In this document: positions 17,498 to 25,255 of the stretch, in pieces | How the letters are laid out: every line of letters starts with the position of its first letter | Position numbering within the stretch: position 1 is the stretch's first letter | NCBI GenBank assembly: GCA_018970395.1 | Contig: JAGWWM010000001.1 | Coordinates: 124,001-188,000 of the forward strand | Reading direction: 5' to 3' | Source of the DNA: Bacteroidota bacterium | GTDB lineage: Bacteria; Bacteroidota; Bacteroidia; Chitinophagales; Chitinophagaceae | DNA: 64,000 nt | Notes under the pieces: model-generated | The model's input: the letters and a program-made list of their open reading frames with translations, nothing else | Databases searched by the model: none | What the model was told of the DNA's origin: nothing | Program-made: the position numbers and the translations under genes

Positions 17498-18568
17498 TTA
17501 GTCTGTGATTTTTTTAGATTGAATATAATTCCGCCATTTATCAATTACCTGTTGCATGTCGGAGGCAATTTCACTTTCAAAACGAACGGGTTTTTGAGTG
17601 GCAGGATGAATAAATCCTAAGGTTTGGGCATGCAATGCGTGCCTCGGACAAAGCGCGAAGCAGTTATCAACAAATTGTTTGTATTTGGCATAAACGGTTC
17701 CTTTTACGATACGATCACCTCCATAGGTGTCATCATTAAAGAGGGGATGGCCGATATGCTGCATGTGTACGCGTATCTGGTGGGTACGTCCGGTTTCAAG
17801 GACACATTCCACCAATGTAGTGTAACCGAATCTTTCCAGCACTTTATAATGTGTAATGGCTTCTTTGCCATATTCTCCGTCCGGGTAGGCATCCATGATT
17901 TTCCGGAATCGCTGATGGCGGCCGATATGGGTGTGAATGGTGCCGGCATCTTGAGGCAAATCGCCCCATACCAATGCTATGTATTTTCTTTCAATGGTAT
18001 GATGAAAGAATTGTTTGGCCAGATGAAAACTCGCCTCTTGTGTTTTGGCAAGCACCACGAGTCCGCTGGTGTTTTTATCAATCCGGTGCACCATGCCGAA
18101 GCGCGGTAATTGTTTTTCCGTGAGTTCAGGTTGTTGTTGTTTGAGATGCCATACAATGCCATTTACTAAGGTGCCGTTCGGATTACCACAGCCAGGGTGC
18201 ATTACCAATCCGGCCGGCTTGTTGATAAGGATGATGTCTTTGTCTTCATACACGATATTGAGCGGCAGCTCCTGTGCAATAATTTCTCTTTCTTCCGGAG
18301 AAGTATCGGAGAAAATGACAATATCGTCGCCCGGTTTTACTTTATAATTCGCTTTCACTAATTGGTTGTTCACCAGTGCAAAGCCCTCTTCAATGGCACG
18401 TTGAATTTTGTTGCGCGTAGCCCCTTCGATTTTACTCATCAGGTACTTGTCGATCCGTACCGGCTCCTGACCTTTCGTTACGATAAAACGGTTACGCTCA
18501 TATAGCTCTTCCGCGCCATCGCCATTCTCGAGTTCCAGTTCTTGTTCTTCGTCTTCTATGATATTCAT
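17498..18568 (-). CDS. RluA-family 23S rRNA pseudouridine synthase (RluD-like)
   Basis: A 356-residue protein: an acidic N-terminal tail (~1-25), an S4 RNA-binding domain (~35-95, VRIDKYLMSKIEGATRNKIQRAIEEG), and a catalytic domain with MVHRIDKNTSGLVVLAKT containing the catalytic Asp, plus ETGRTHQIRVHM. This is the RluC/RluD layout, which modifies uridines in 23S rRNA. The exact target position cannot be read from sequence. It reads away from lipB over a 47-base gap; TAACTTTA just upstream of the start could be its -7 box. Confidence 0.93.
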   Translation of the reverse strand: MNIIEDEEQELELENGDGAEELYERNRFIVTKGQEPVRIDKYLMSKIEGATRNKIQRAIEEGFALVNNQLVKANYKVKPGDDIVIFSDTSPEEREIIAQELPLNIVYEDKDIILINKPAGLVMHPGCGNPNGTLVNGIVWHLKQQQPELTEKQLPRFGMVHRIDKNTSGLVVLAKTQEASFHLAKQFFHHTIERKYIALVWGDLPQDAGTIHTHIGRHQRFRKIMDAYPDGEYGKEAITHYKVLERFGYTTLVECVLETGRTHQIRVHMQHIGHPLFNDDTYGGDRIVKGTVYAKYKQFVDNCFALCPRHALHAQTLGFIHPATQKPVRFESEIASDMQQVIDKWRNYIQSKKITD

Positions 18569-18600
18569 GGATTGTAAAGTTACAATTCCCTTGCAAAACT

Positions 18601-18608
18601 TACCTTTG
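18601..18608 (+). promoter_or_regulatory. Bacteroidota -7 promoter box, TACCTTTG
   Basis: Exact TAnnTTTG match whose last base is 7 bases before the lipB ATG (18616), the same arrangement as before carB. The transcript would have almost no 5' leader. Confidence 0.6.
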
Positions 18609-18615
18609 TTTCTCT

Positions 18616-19338
18616 ATGTTACCGGTTGTAAATTTTCAGGATTTGGGTCAGCTTCCCTATAAAGAAGCCTGGGATTATCAGGAGCGATTATTACAGGAGA
18701 ATCTGGTCATTAAGGCGGAGTTGAGAAAAGCCGAGGAATCAGGCGGAGACAGAAGCGAGCTTGCTACCCGGCATCATTTATTGTTTGTGGAACATCCTCC
18801 TGTCTATACGCTGGGTAAGAGTGGTGATCCCACGCATATTCTTATCAATGAAACCGAAAGGGCAGAGAAGGGTATTGAATATTTTCCAACCAACAGGGGA
18901 GGAGATATTACTTTTCACGGGCCTGATCAGCTGGTGGGTTATCCAATACTCGATTTGGAGTATTTTGAAACAGATATTGCGAAATATTTACGCAAGCTGG
19001 AGGAAGTGATTATTTTGACCATAGGCGACTATGGATTAAAAGGTGCACGTAGCAGCGGGGAAACCGGGGTGTGGCTGGATCCGGAGATAAAGGGCAGGGA
19101 AAGAAAAATTTGCGCAATGGGAGTGCGCTGCAGCAGATGGATTACCATGCACGGATTTGCATTGAATGTGAATACCGATTTAAACTATTTCAATCATATT
19201 GTGCCTTGCGGCATTCCTAATAAAAAAGTAACTTCTCTTCAGCATGAATTGCAGCATCAGGTGCCGATGCAGGAAGTGAAGGAGAAGGTAAAATATTATT
19301 TTCAGGAAGTGTTTGGGGTGAGGATGGTGATGATTTGA
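18616..19338 (+). CDS. lipB: Octanoyltransferase LipB
   Basis: Moves octanoate from acyl carrier protein to lipoyl domains, the first step of lipoate attachment. Motifs: NRGGDITFHGPDQLVGYPI (~95-113), RKICAMGV with the catalytic lysine (~170), HGFALNVN and IVPCGI with the catalytic cysteine (~197). The segment ~25-55 (RKAEESGGDRSELATRHH) is an insertion before the LLFVEHPPVYTLG motif, seen in other Bacteroidota LipB. 240 residues. lipA is not in this window. Confidence 0.96.
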   Translation: MLPVVNFQDLGQLPYKEAWDYQERLLQENLVIKAELRKAEESGGDRSELATRHHLLFVEHPPVYTLGKSGDPTHILINETERAEKGIEYFPTNRGGDITFHGPDQLVGYPILDLEYFETDIAKYLRKLEEVIILTIGDYGLKGARSSGETGVWLDPEIKGRERKICAMGVRCSRWITMHGFALNVNTDLNYFNHIVPCGIPNKKVTSLQHELQHQVPMQEVKEKVKYYFQEVFGVRMVMI

Positions 19339-19443
19339 TTTAGAATAAAAGTAGCCTTATCGTCATAGCAGGTGCAATTAGTGTAGTGAAACCTTTTCCC
19401 ACCCCCCCCAAAAAAAGTTCCACTATCCGTTTAGTGAAACTAA

Positions 19444-19497
19444 CCCAAAACAAGAAAGCCCATAACTAATTCAAAATAAATTAGTTATGGGCTTTCT
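19444..19497 (-). terminator. Strong rho-independent terminator of the tRNA-like RNA
   Basis: Perfect 19-bp inverted repeat (19479-19497 with 19453-19471) and a 7-base loop. On the minus strand it is followed by TTGTTTT (19452-19446). It starts only 4-5 bases after the 3' end of the tRNA-like structure. The plus-strand side lacks a T run, so it serves the minus strand. Confidence 0.85.
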
Positions 19498-19501
19498 ATT
19501 G

Positions 19502-19673
19502 CTGTAGGGGGAGGAGTCGAACCTCCACGGGGCAGTTAGCTACAGCACAAAGATTAAGTGGTCAACCCTGGTCGGCCTTACCAATGGTAACGTCGGCTCT
19601 ATGCTGCGTTTGTCCTGTGATCCCCACCCTCGAGACGAGAGGGCATGTCTGCCAAAATTTCATCACCCCACAG
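19502..19673 (-). ncRNA. tRNA-like structured RNA with a ~100-nt variable-region insertion
   Basis: Read on the minus strand, the ends fold as a tRNA. The 7-8 bp acceptor pairs CTGTGGGG (19673-19666) with CCCTACAG (19509-19502). A short D-arm follows (ATG/CAT, loop with GGCAGA), then a 5-bp anticodon-like stem CCCTC/GAGGG with a 7-base loop TCGTCTC. The T-arm is canonical: GGAGG-TTCGACT-CCTCC (19526-19510). The D region resembles leucine-type tRNAs. Between the anticodon-like stem and the T-arm lie 100 bases (19626-19527), closed by GGGG/CCCC and containing CAGCATA/TGTGCTG and TTACC/GGTAA hairpins. Loop position 33 is C rather than the near-universal U, so decoding is doubtful. No CCA is encoded. 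It is not a normal tmRNA: no tag reading frame, too short, and it has an anticodon-like arm. Confidence 0.55.
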
Positions 19674-19694
19674 TGTTAAAGAACTATTATGATG

Positions 19695-19726
19695 CAAATC
19701 TATGTAAACAACTGTTTCTTTGCAAA
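19695..19726 (-). promoter_or_regulatory. Promoter of the tRNA-like RNA
   Basis: On the minus strand, TTTG (19726-19723), 20 bases, then TAGATTTG (19702-19695), matching the Bacteroidota -33/-7 pattern. Downstream, between start site and RNA body, GTTCTTTAACA (19684-19674) resembles the boxA antitermination element found in rRNA leaders. Confidence 0.55.
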
Positions 19727-19771
19727 AAAATTAAAGATTTTTTTTAAAGTTTAGAAAAAATCTATTTATAT

Positions 19772-19796
19772 TTAGAAATCAATTGAATATTTCTAA
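19772..19796. promoter_or_regulatory. Probable autoregulatory operator of the Lrp-type gene
   Basis: Perfect 8-bp inverted repeat TTAGAAAT / ATTTCTAA with a 9-base AT-rich spacer, ending 14 bases before the start codon of the Lrp/AsnC gene. Symmetry, spacing and position fit a dimer or octamer of an Lrp-family protein controlling its own gene. The regulator is inferred from adjacency. Confidence 0.5.
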
Positions 19797-19810
19797 CTAA
19801 AATTTAGCTT

Positions 19811-20290
19811 ATGGGAGCCAAATTGAATCTTGACAAATTAGACCTCCAGATCATCGCAGCTATGATGGAAGACGCTCAAATATCCTATGCTGACCTGGGC
19901 AAAAAACTATTCGTTTCCGGCGGCACTATCCATGTTCGCATCAAAAAATTACAAGATATGGGCGTGGTTAAAGGAACCCGCCTGCATGTTGACCTCGCTG
20001 CACTCGGCTACGACCTCACTGCCTTTGTTGGCATCTATTTGGAAAAAAGTTCTTTATATGATTCTGTGGCTCAGGATCTTAAAAAAATTCCGGAAATCGT
20101 GCGCCTCAACTATACCACCGGTAACTATAGCATGTTCATCGAAGTGGTGTGTAAAGACATGAGCCAGCTGCGTTATGTGCTACACGACGCTCTCCAGAAA
20201 ATACAAGGCATTGAAAGAACAGAAACCCTTATCTCCCTCGAAGAAAGTTTTAACCGAAATGTGGTGGTGCTGTCCGAGAACGCTGATTAA
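19811..20290 (+). CDS. Lrp/AsnC family transcriptional regulator
   Basis: A 159-residue regulator: an N-terminal winged helix-turn-helix (NLDKLDLQIIAAMMEDAQISYADLGKKLFVSGGTIHVRIKKL), followed by a RAM-type effector/oligomer domain (~65-150) with the conserved TGNYSMFIEVVCKDM. The length and layout are standard. The family senses amino acids or related metabolites; the ligand here is unknown. A perfect inverted repeat just upstream suggests self-regulation. It converges on the ABC exporter gene. Confidence 0.94.
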   Translation: MGAKLNLDKLDLQIIAAMMEDAQISYADLGKKLFVSGGTIHVRIKKLQDMGVVKGTRLHVDLAALGYDLTAFVGIYLEKSSLYDSVAQDLKKIPEIVRLNYTTGNYSMFIEVVCKDMSQLRYVLHDALQKIQGIERTETLISLEESFNRNVVVLSENAD

Positions 20291-20335
20291 ACCAACCCGG
20301 TTACTTTTTTAGTTATTGTATCAGAAAACATCTTG

Positions 20336-22123
20336 TCAAGCCGTTGCAGTAGGGTTGTGTAACGCACTTAGTTCAGCGTATTTTCCTTTTTGTTGCAATA
20401 GTTCTTCATGTGTGCCCGTCTCTATGATCTTTCCTTTTTCCAATACCAATATCTCATGCGCTCTGCGAATGGTGGACAACCGATGCGCAATAATAATAGA
20501 AGTTCTGTCTTTGATGAGGGTATCAATTGCATGTTCAATTAATTGTTCTGTTTCGGTATCCACGGAGGCGGTGGCTTCATCCAAAATAAGAATGGTCGGA
20601 TTGTAGAGCAGCGCCCGCATAAAACTCAGCAATTGTTTTTGTCCTTGTGAGAGGGTGCTTCCTCGTTCCAATACCTGAAAATCATAACCGCCCGGCAAGG
20701 ATTCAATCCATTCGTGCAAGCTGAGAAGCCGTGCGACTTCCACCACTTTTTCCGCAGGTATTTCAGGATTTCGTAGCGTAACATTTTCAAGAATGCTGCC
20801 TGGGAAAAGAAAGACTTCCTGCAATACCACCCCGATGCGGCGTCGCAATTCATCAGGTGCAATTTGATGAATGGGAATGCCGTCAATCAGAATCGTTCCT
20901 TCTTGGTGGGTGTATAAACGATTCACCAGACTGATAATAGAAGTTTTCCCACTTCCCGTTGCACCTACCAGTGCTATTGTTTTACCGGCAGGAACGGTGA
21001 AACTAATATCCTGAAGTGCCCAGTTGTTTTCTTTATAGGCAAACCATACTTTGTCGAAAACGATTTGTCCATTTGAAATGGTGGCATCTTTACGATAACC
21101 TTCAGTTGGCGCCTGTAGATAATCGTTTTGATCGAAGACAGCAAACACTCTTTCGGAGGCGACCATACCCATTTGCAATACATTGAATTTGTCGGCAATG
21201 AGTCGCAGCGGTCGAAAGAGCATATTGAGTAAGAGGATGAAGGCCATCACATCGCCGGCCAGATTCGTTTTCGTTCCTGCGGGCAAGTGCACCGACTGGC
21301 CGGCGCTGTACCATACGAGTAATCCGAGCGACAAAGCCAATATGATTTCTACCACCGGAAAAAAAACGGCATACGCAAAAATCGCACTGATATGCGCTGC
21401 TCTATGATCCCGATTGATGCGCTCAAATTTTTTAAACTCCTGTTGCTCTACCCCAAATGCCTGCACCAGTTGCATTCCCTGTATCTGCTCTTGCACAAAA
21501 GCATTCAGCGCAGCTACAGCATTTCTTACTTTTTTGAAGGAACGATTCACGCTCTCTTTAAAATAATAAGTGCCAATCAGCATAATGGGAAAAGGAATCA
21601 GACACACAAGCGTCAATTGCCAGTTCAAATAAAACATCACGCCCAACACCGTACCAATCGTCATTAAATCGGCAATCATCGGTATCAATCCCTCCGCGAA
21701 AATATCACTGATGGTTTCAATGTCGTTGATGGTCCGTGTCGTAAGCGTTCCGATCGGCGTTCGATCAAAAATCCGAAGATTCAGATGCAATATTTTTTGA
21801 TAGATGGCCGCACGCATATCTTTCACCACCTGCTGTCCAAGCCACGAAGTATAATAAGAAAAGAAAAAACGAAAAATGGTTTCCAATACAATCCATCCAA
21901 TCTGAAATAAAGTAATCCGAAGCAGCATCTCAGGAAGACGGTTCTGGATGTAATCATTGACGGTAATCTGTATCAGCCAGGGACGCACCGGCGCCATTGC
22001 AGCAAGTAACAACGAAAGTATAATAGCTGCATAGGTTCGTTTTTTATACGGCTTTGTATATCCTAATATTCTACGAAGATGGGTAAAAGAAAATCCTTTT
22101 TTAGCGGGCGGAGTCGCAGACAT
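20336..22123 (-). CDS. ABC transporter, fused permease/ATPase exporter (MsbA-like)
   Basis: A 595-residue half-transporter. Residues ~25-320 form the six-helix ABC_membrane domain (GTLTTRTINDIETISDIFAEGL). The ATPase follows with Walker A GATGSGKTS, Q-loop GVVLQEVFLF, signature STLSQGQKQLL, Walker B LILDEATASVD and the switch His in IAHRLSTI. Such proteins act as homo- or heterodimers and export lipids, drugs or peptides; MsbA-type lipid A flipping is possible but not provable. There is no protease or binding domain. It lies 36 bases after the dacB start region, likely in its own unit. Confidence 0.92.
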   Translation of the reverse strand: MSATPPAKKGFSFTHLRRILGYTKPYKKRTYAAIILSLLLAAMAPVRPWLIQITVNDYIQNRLPEMLLRITLFQIGWIVLETIFRFFFSYYTSWLGQQVVKDMRAAIYQKILHLNLRIFDRTPIGTLTTRTINDIETISDIFAEGLIPMIADLMTIGTVLGVMFYLNWQLTLVCLIPFPIMLIGTYYFKESVNRSFKKVRNAVAALNAFVQEQIQGMQLVQAFGVEQQEFKKFERINRDHRAAHISAIFAYAVFFPVVEIILALSLGLLVWYSAGQSVHLPAGTKTNLAGDVMAFILLLNMLFRPLRLIADKFNVLQMGMVASERVFAVFDQNDYLQAPTEGYRKDATISNGQIVFDKVWFAYKENNWALQDISFTVPAGKTIALVGATGSGKTSIISLVNRLYTHQEGTILIDGIPIHQIAPDELRRRIGVVLQEVFLFPGSILENVTLRNPEIPAEKVVEVARLLSLHEWIESLPGGYDFQVLERGSTLSQGQKQLLSFMRALLYNPTILILDEATASVDTETEQLIEHAIDTLIKDRTSIIIAHRLSTIRRAHEILVLEKGKIIETGTHEELLQQKGKYAELSALHNPTATA

Positions 22124-22159
22124 GCTGCAAAGGTAAAGTTTCGCGTAGCGCCACGGACA

Positions 22160-23350
22160 TTAAGGACGGCCTTTATTGAAAAAGGTAGCACATACAAATC
22201 GCTCCAGTGCTTTTCTTACAGATTTAGCGGGCGCATGGTGATGATTGATAAGGATAGAAAAAAGATATCGTATCCCGTTTTCCTTAACAATAAACCCACT
22301 CAGAGCGGCATGTCCGCTGAGCGTACCTGTTTTGGCAAAAATTTTTCCACGTTGCGGAAGAAAATATTCTTTCAGTGTGCCTTCTCCTCCGGTGGGGAAG
22401 AGCGGCAGCATGCGATCGCTGCCGAATTCTTTTTCCAATTGTTGCAACAACTGAATGAAATCATCGGGAGTAAAGAGATTGTGGCGACTGAGTCCGCTGC
22501 CATCCACCCATGATGGACGCATATAGGAAGACGCATAGACCTCATCAGTTGTTTTTGCAATGATTGCTTTTTCATTGAAGCTGCCCAATTGTTGAAGTCC
22601 GGATGCCAACAGTAATTGTTCGGCAAGAAAGTTATCACTTTGATGCATCATTTTTTTGGCGACAGAATCCGTTGGAAAAGAATAAATGGTTTGAAAAGAA
22701 TCGGAAGCAATCAGTCGGGAGTATGCAGGAACTACCGGCACTCCGAGTGTATCAGACAATAACGCAGCAGCTGTTTCAATGCCTTTGGTTTCGAAGGGAA
22801 TGAATGCTGCTGTATCAAGGGAAGATTTATTTCGGAGACAGTTGCCATACAAAGGCATAGCGCTTCTTTCGGGCATATACGATTGAAGTCTGTCTTCCCA
22901 TGCCCATCCTTTTCCATAAACTTCCGTATTCCACGGTGGTGATATCAGTACAATAGGTTTAGTGTTGGAACGAAGTCGCTCAAAACTTTTTTGAGGATTG
23001 AAATCGCTTCGTAAAAAAGTGGGATCTCCTTTTGCCAGCAACAATAAACTGTCTTTTGTTTCATACACATCAAATGCGGGCAATGAATCCGGCAAATATT
23101 TCAAGGCAGTATACAAAGTGGCAATCTTCACATTACTTGCCGGCACAAAATATTTTTCGTGCTGATAGCGCAGCACATATTTTTTTTTATCGAGATCCCA
23201 GATGGCAATGCCGACATGGGCTTGTTTGGAGATACTGTCTCGCAGCAAATGTTGCAATGCTTTTTTCGCAGTATATCGCGGTGTTTGACAGGCAAACAAA
23301 CTGAGGAGCAGAACCGTGAGAAGGAAAAAATAATTGCGTGCGTGTTTCAT
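22160..23350 (-). CDS. dacB: D-alanyl-D-alanine carboxypeptidase/endopeptidase, PBP4 (S13) family
   Basis: Trims and opens peptidoglycan cross-links in the periplasm. The active-site triad motifs are all present: SNVK (S-x-x-K), SDN (S-x-N) in MHQSDNFLAEQLLL, and KTGTL. The start at 23350 gives a lipoprotein signal with lipobox LFAC (Cys ~20), so the enzyme is probably membrane-anchored; the frame open to 23389 adds 13 unneeded residues. 396 residues is on the short side for the family because the usual inserted domain is small. Confidence 0.9.
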   Translation of the reverse strand: MKHARNYFFLLTVLLLSLFACQTPRYTAKKALQHLLRDSISKQAHVGIAIWDLDKKKYVLRYQHEKYFVPASNVKIATLYTALKYLPDSLPAFDVYETKDSLLLLAKGDPTFLRSDFNPQKSFERLRSNTKPIVLISPPWNTEVYGKGWAWEDRLQSYMPERSAMPLYGNCLRNKSSLDTAAFIPFETKGIETAAALLSDTLGVPVVPAYSRLIASDSFQTIYSFPTDSVAKKMMHQSDNFLAEQLLLASGLQQLGSFNEKAIIAKTTDEVYASSYMRPSWVDGSGLSRHNLFTPDDFIQLLQQLEKEFGSDRMLPLFPTGGEGTLKEYFLPQRGKIFAKTGTLSGHAALSGFIVKENGIRYLFSILINHHHAPAKSVRKALERFVCATFFNKGRP

Positions 23351-23457
23351 TAAAACTGTATCTATTATTTGGTAAAAGTATAAAACCAAAGCCCAAAAGC
23401 ATTCCTGTAAGTGGAATATTTTTTAATGATTATTTGGTTAGGTATATACGTCCCGTA

Positions 23458-23479
23458 GAGACGCACAATTGTGCGTCTC
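23458..23479. repeat. 22-bp perfect palindrome, REP-like
   Basis: GAGACGCACAA directly followed by its exact complement, in the 255-base intergenic stretch 23351-23605. Palindromes of this GAGACGC type recur between genes in many Bacteroidota and cyanobacteria. No gene is seen in this gap. Confidence 0.6.
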
Positions 23480-23605
23480 CATAACCTTTTACAATCATAT
23501 TACAGAATAAAAAATCACATTTTCCCAGGACATTATGGAATCAAAAATTTAACTTTTCCTTGCCGCTCCTACGCAGATAATTCTTAAATTTAAAATCTAA
23601 GATAA

Positions 23606-25210
23606 ATGCGTATGATACAAGAGGCTTATGTAACGGATGCGGTGTGGTTGAGTATCGCTTTTGTCAGTGGGCTAATTGCCAAAAGAGTTGGCTTGCCCAC
23701 TCTGATTGGTTTTTTAATTACCGGGATTGTATTGAATATCCTTGGCGTTAAGAGCGGGCATATCAGCGATATCCTGCACGTGCTTTCTGATCTGGGTATC
23801 ATGTTGCTCTTGTTTACGATCGGACTCAAAATAAAAATCCAATCGCTTTTTCAAAAAACAGTCTGGCTTACCGCTTCATTGCATGTATTGATCATGGTGG
23901 TAATAGTTGGATTATTACTGTTTCTGCTGAGCTATACCAGCTTACAAATGTTCAGTGATCTTTCCTTTAAAGCATGTTTTCTGATTGCGTTTGCGCTCAG
24001 TTTTTCGAGTACGGTTTTTGCGGCGAAAATTCTGGAAGAACGAAGTGACCTGAGTTCCTTTCACGGAAAGCTTACCATTGGCATTTTAATTATTCAGGAC
24101 ATTTTTGCGGTGCTCTTTCTTGGATTTACGGCACCTGAAACGCCTGGACTATGGATTTTTGCCATTCCGGTTTATCTATATCTGATTCATTTTGTTTTGT
24201 ATAAGTTGCTTGATTTCTCAGGACACGGTGAACTGTTAACTGTCTTTGGTTTTTTTGCCGCTTTTGTAGCAGGGGCTTTTGCTTTCAAATGGATGGGCGT
24301 AAAAGCCGATCTCGGTGCACTGGCAATTGGCATGTTGTTGGTCTATCATCCTAAAGCGGAAGAGCTCTATGATCACATGATGGGGTATAAAGATTTTTTT
24401 CTCATCGCTTTTTTTGTCAGTATTGGCCTGACTGGTTTACCGGGGTGGAACACCCTTTTTACTGCCTTCATATTGCTGATTTTTTTAGTCCTAAAATCAG
24501 GACTGTTCATGATGCTGCTGTCGCGCATTGGCGTTAAGGCAAGGTCGGCATTTTTAACTACTATTTCTTTGAGTCATTTCAGCGAGTTCGGACTCATTAT
24601 CGGATTAGTTGCCGTGCAATCCGGTTGGCTTAGTCAGGATTGGTTGCTGGTATTGGCGATGCTGATGATATTTTCGTTTTTAATTGCTTCCCCCATTAAT
24701 GCGTCGGCTCATCGTTTATTTGATCGGTATTCCAAGTGGATCATGAAGATGAACAATCGTCGTGGTACGGATGATACGGAGATTAAGGATTTTGGCGAAG
24801 CAGAATATCTCATTATCGGCATGGGGAGTATCGGGAGACCGGCTTATGATTATCTCAATCAGATCTATCCGGGCAAAGTGACAGGAATTGATTACAAACA
24901 GGAATATGCTAAAGCGTTAGTAGAAAAAGGTTACCGGGTGTATTGGGGAGATGCCAGCTATCGTACGTTCTGGACTTATAAAAGAATGGCATCTGTAAAA
25001 CTGGTCTTGCTGGCGATGAGTGATTTTACTTCGAATAAAAATACCTTGACTGAGATTGTGAAAATGAGGAGACGAAAATTTAAAGTTGCGGTTATTACCC
25101 ATTATCCGGAAGAAGCCGCTCAGTTTAAAAAATGGAACGTAGATTTTATCTACGATTACAAATCGAATATAGGTGTGGATTTTGCAGAGAAATCTTCTTT
25201 ATACGCATAA
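23606..25210 (+). CDS. CPA2-family cation:proton antiporter with RCK domain (KefB/KefC-like)
   Basis: A 534-residue inner-membrane antiporter. Residues ~5-380 form about 12 helices with the Na_H_exchanger motifs (GLPTLIGFLITGIVLN, SSTVFAAKILEE, LTIGILIIQDIFAVLFLG). The C-terminal ~390-530 is a TrkA-N/RCK NAD-binding domain (YLIIGMGSIGRPAYDYL, VTGIDY, GDASYRTFW). Such systems expel K+ in exchange for H+ and are gated by the cytosolic domain. The RCK_C subdomain is absent. The gene stands alone, convergent with the arginase-fold gene. Confidence 0.92.
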   Translation: MRMIQEAYVTDAVWLSIAFVSGLIAKRVGLPTLIGFLITGIVLNILGVKSGHISDILHVLSDLGIMLLLFTIGLKIKIQSLFQKTVWLTASLHVLIMVVIVGLLLFLLSYTSLQMFSDLSFKACFLIAFALSFSSTVFAAKILEERSDLSSFHGKLTIGILIIQDIFAVLFLGFTAPETPGLWIFAIPVYLYLIHFVLYKLLDFSGHGELLTVFGFFAAFVAGAFAFKWMGVKADLGALAIGMLLVYHPKAEELYDHMMGYKDFFLIAFFVSIGLTGLPGWNTLFTAFILLIFLVLKSGLFMMLLSRIGVKARSAFLTTISLSHFSEFGLIIGLVAVQSGWLSQDWLLVLAMLMIFSFLIASPINASAHRLFDRYSKWIMKMNNRRGTDDTEIKDFGEAEYLIIGMGSIGRPAYDYLNQIYPGKVTGIDYKQEYAKALVEKGYRVYWGDASYRTFWTYKRMASVKLVLLAMSDFTSNKNTLTEIVKMRRRKFKVAVITHYPEEAAQFKKWNVDFIYDYKSNIGVDFAEKSSLYA

Positions 25211-25255
25211 ACAAAGTGTCATCTCAAGATAGGTCTAACGGTTCCGTGAATACCG

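Noticed and set aside
19390-19412. C8-A7 homopolymer stretch as a phase-variation tract
   Set aside because: It is intergenic, not in a coding frame, and not positioned in a promoter spacer that I could identify.
19502-19673. tmRNA (ssrA) as the identity of the tRNA-like RNA
   Set aside because: It is about half the usual length, has an anticodon-like arm, lacks a tag-peptide frame ending in Ala-Ala, and the 5' end does not match tmRNA.
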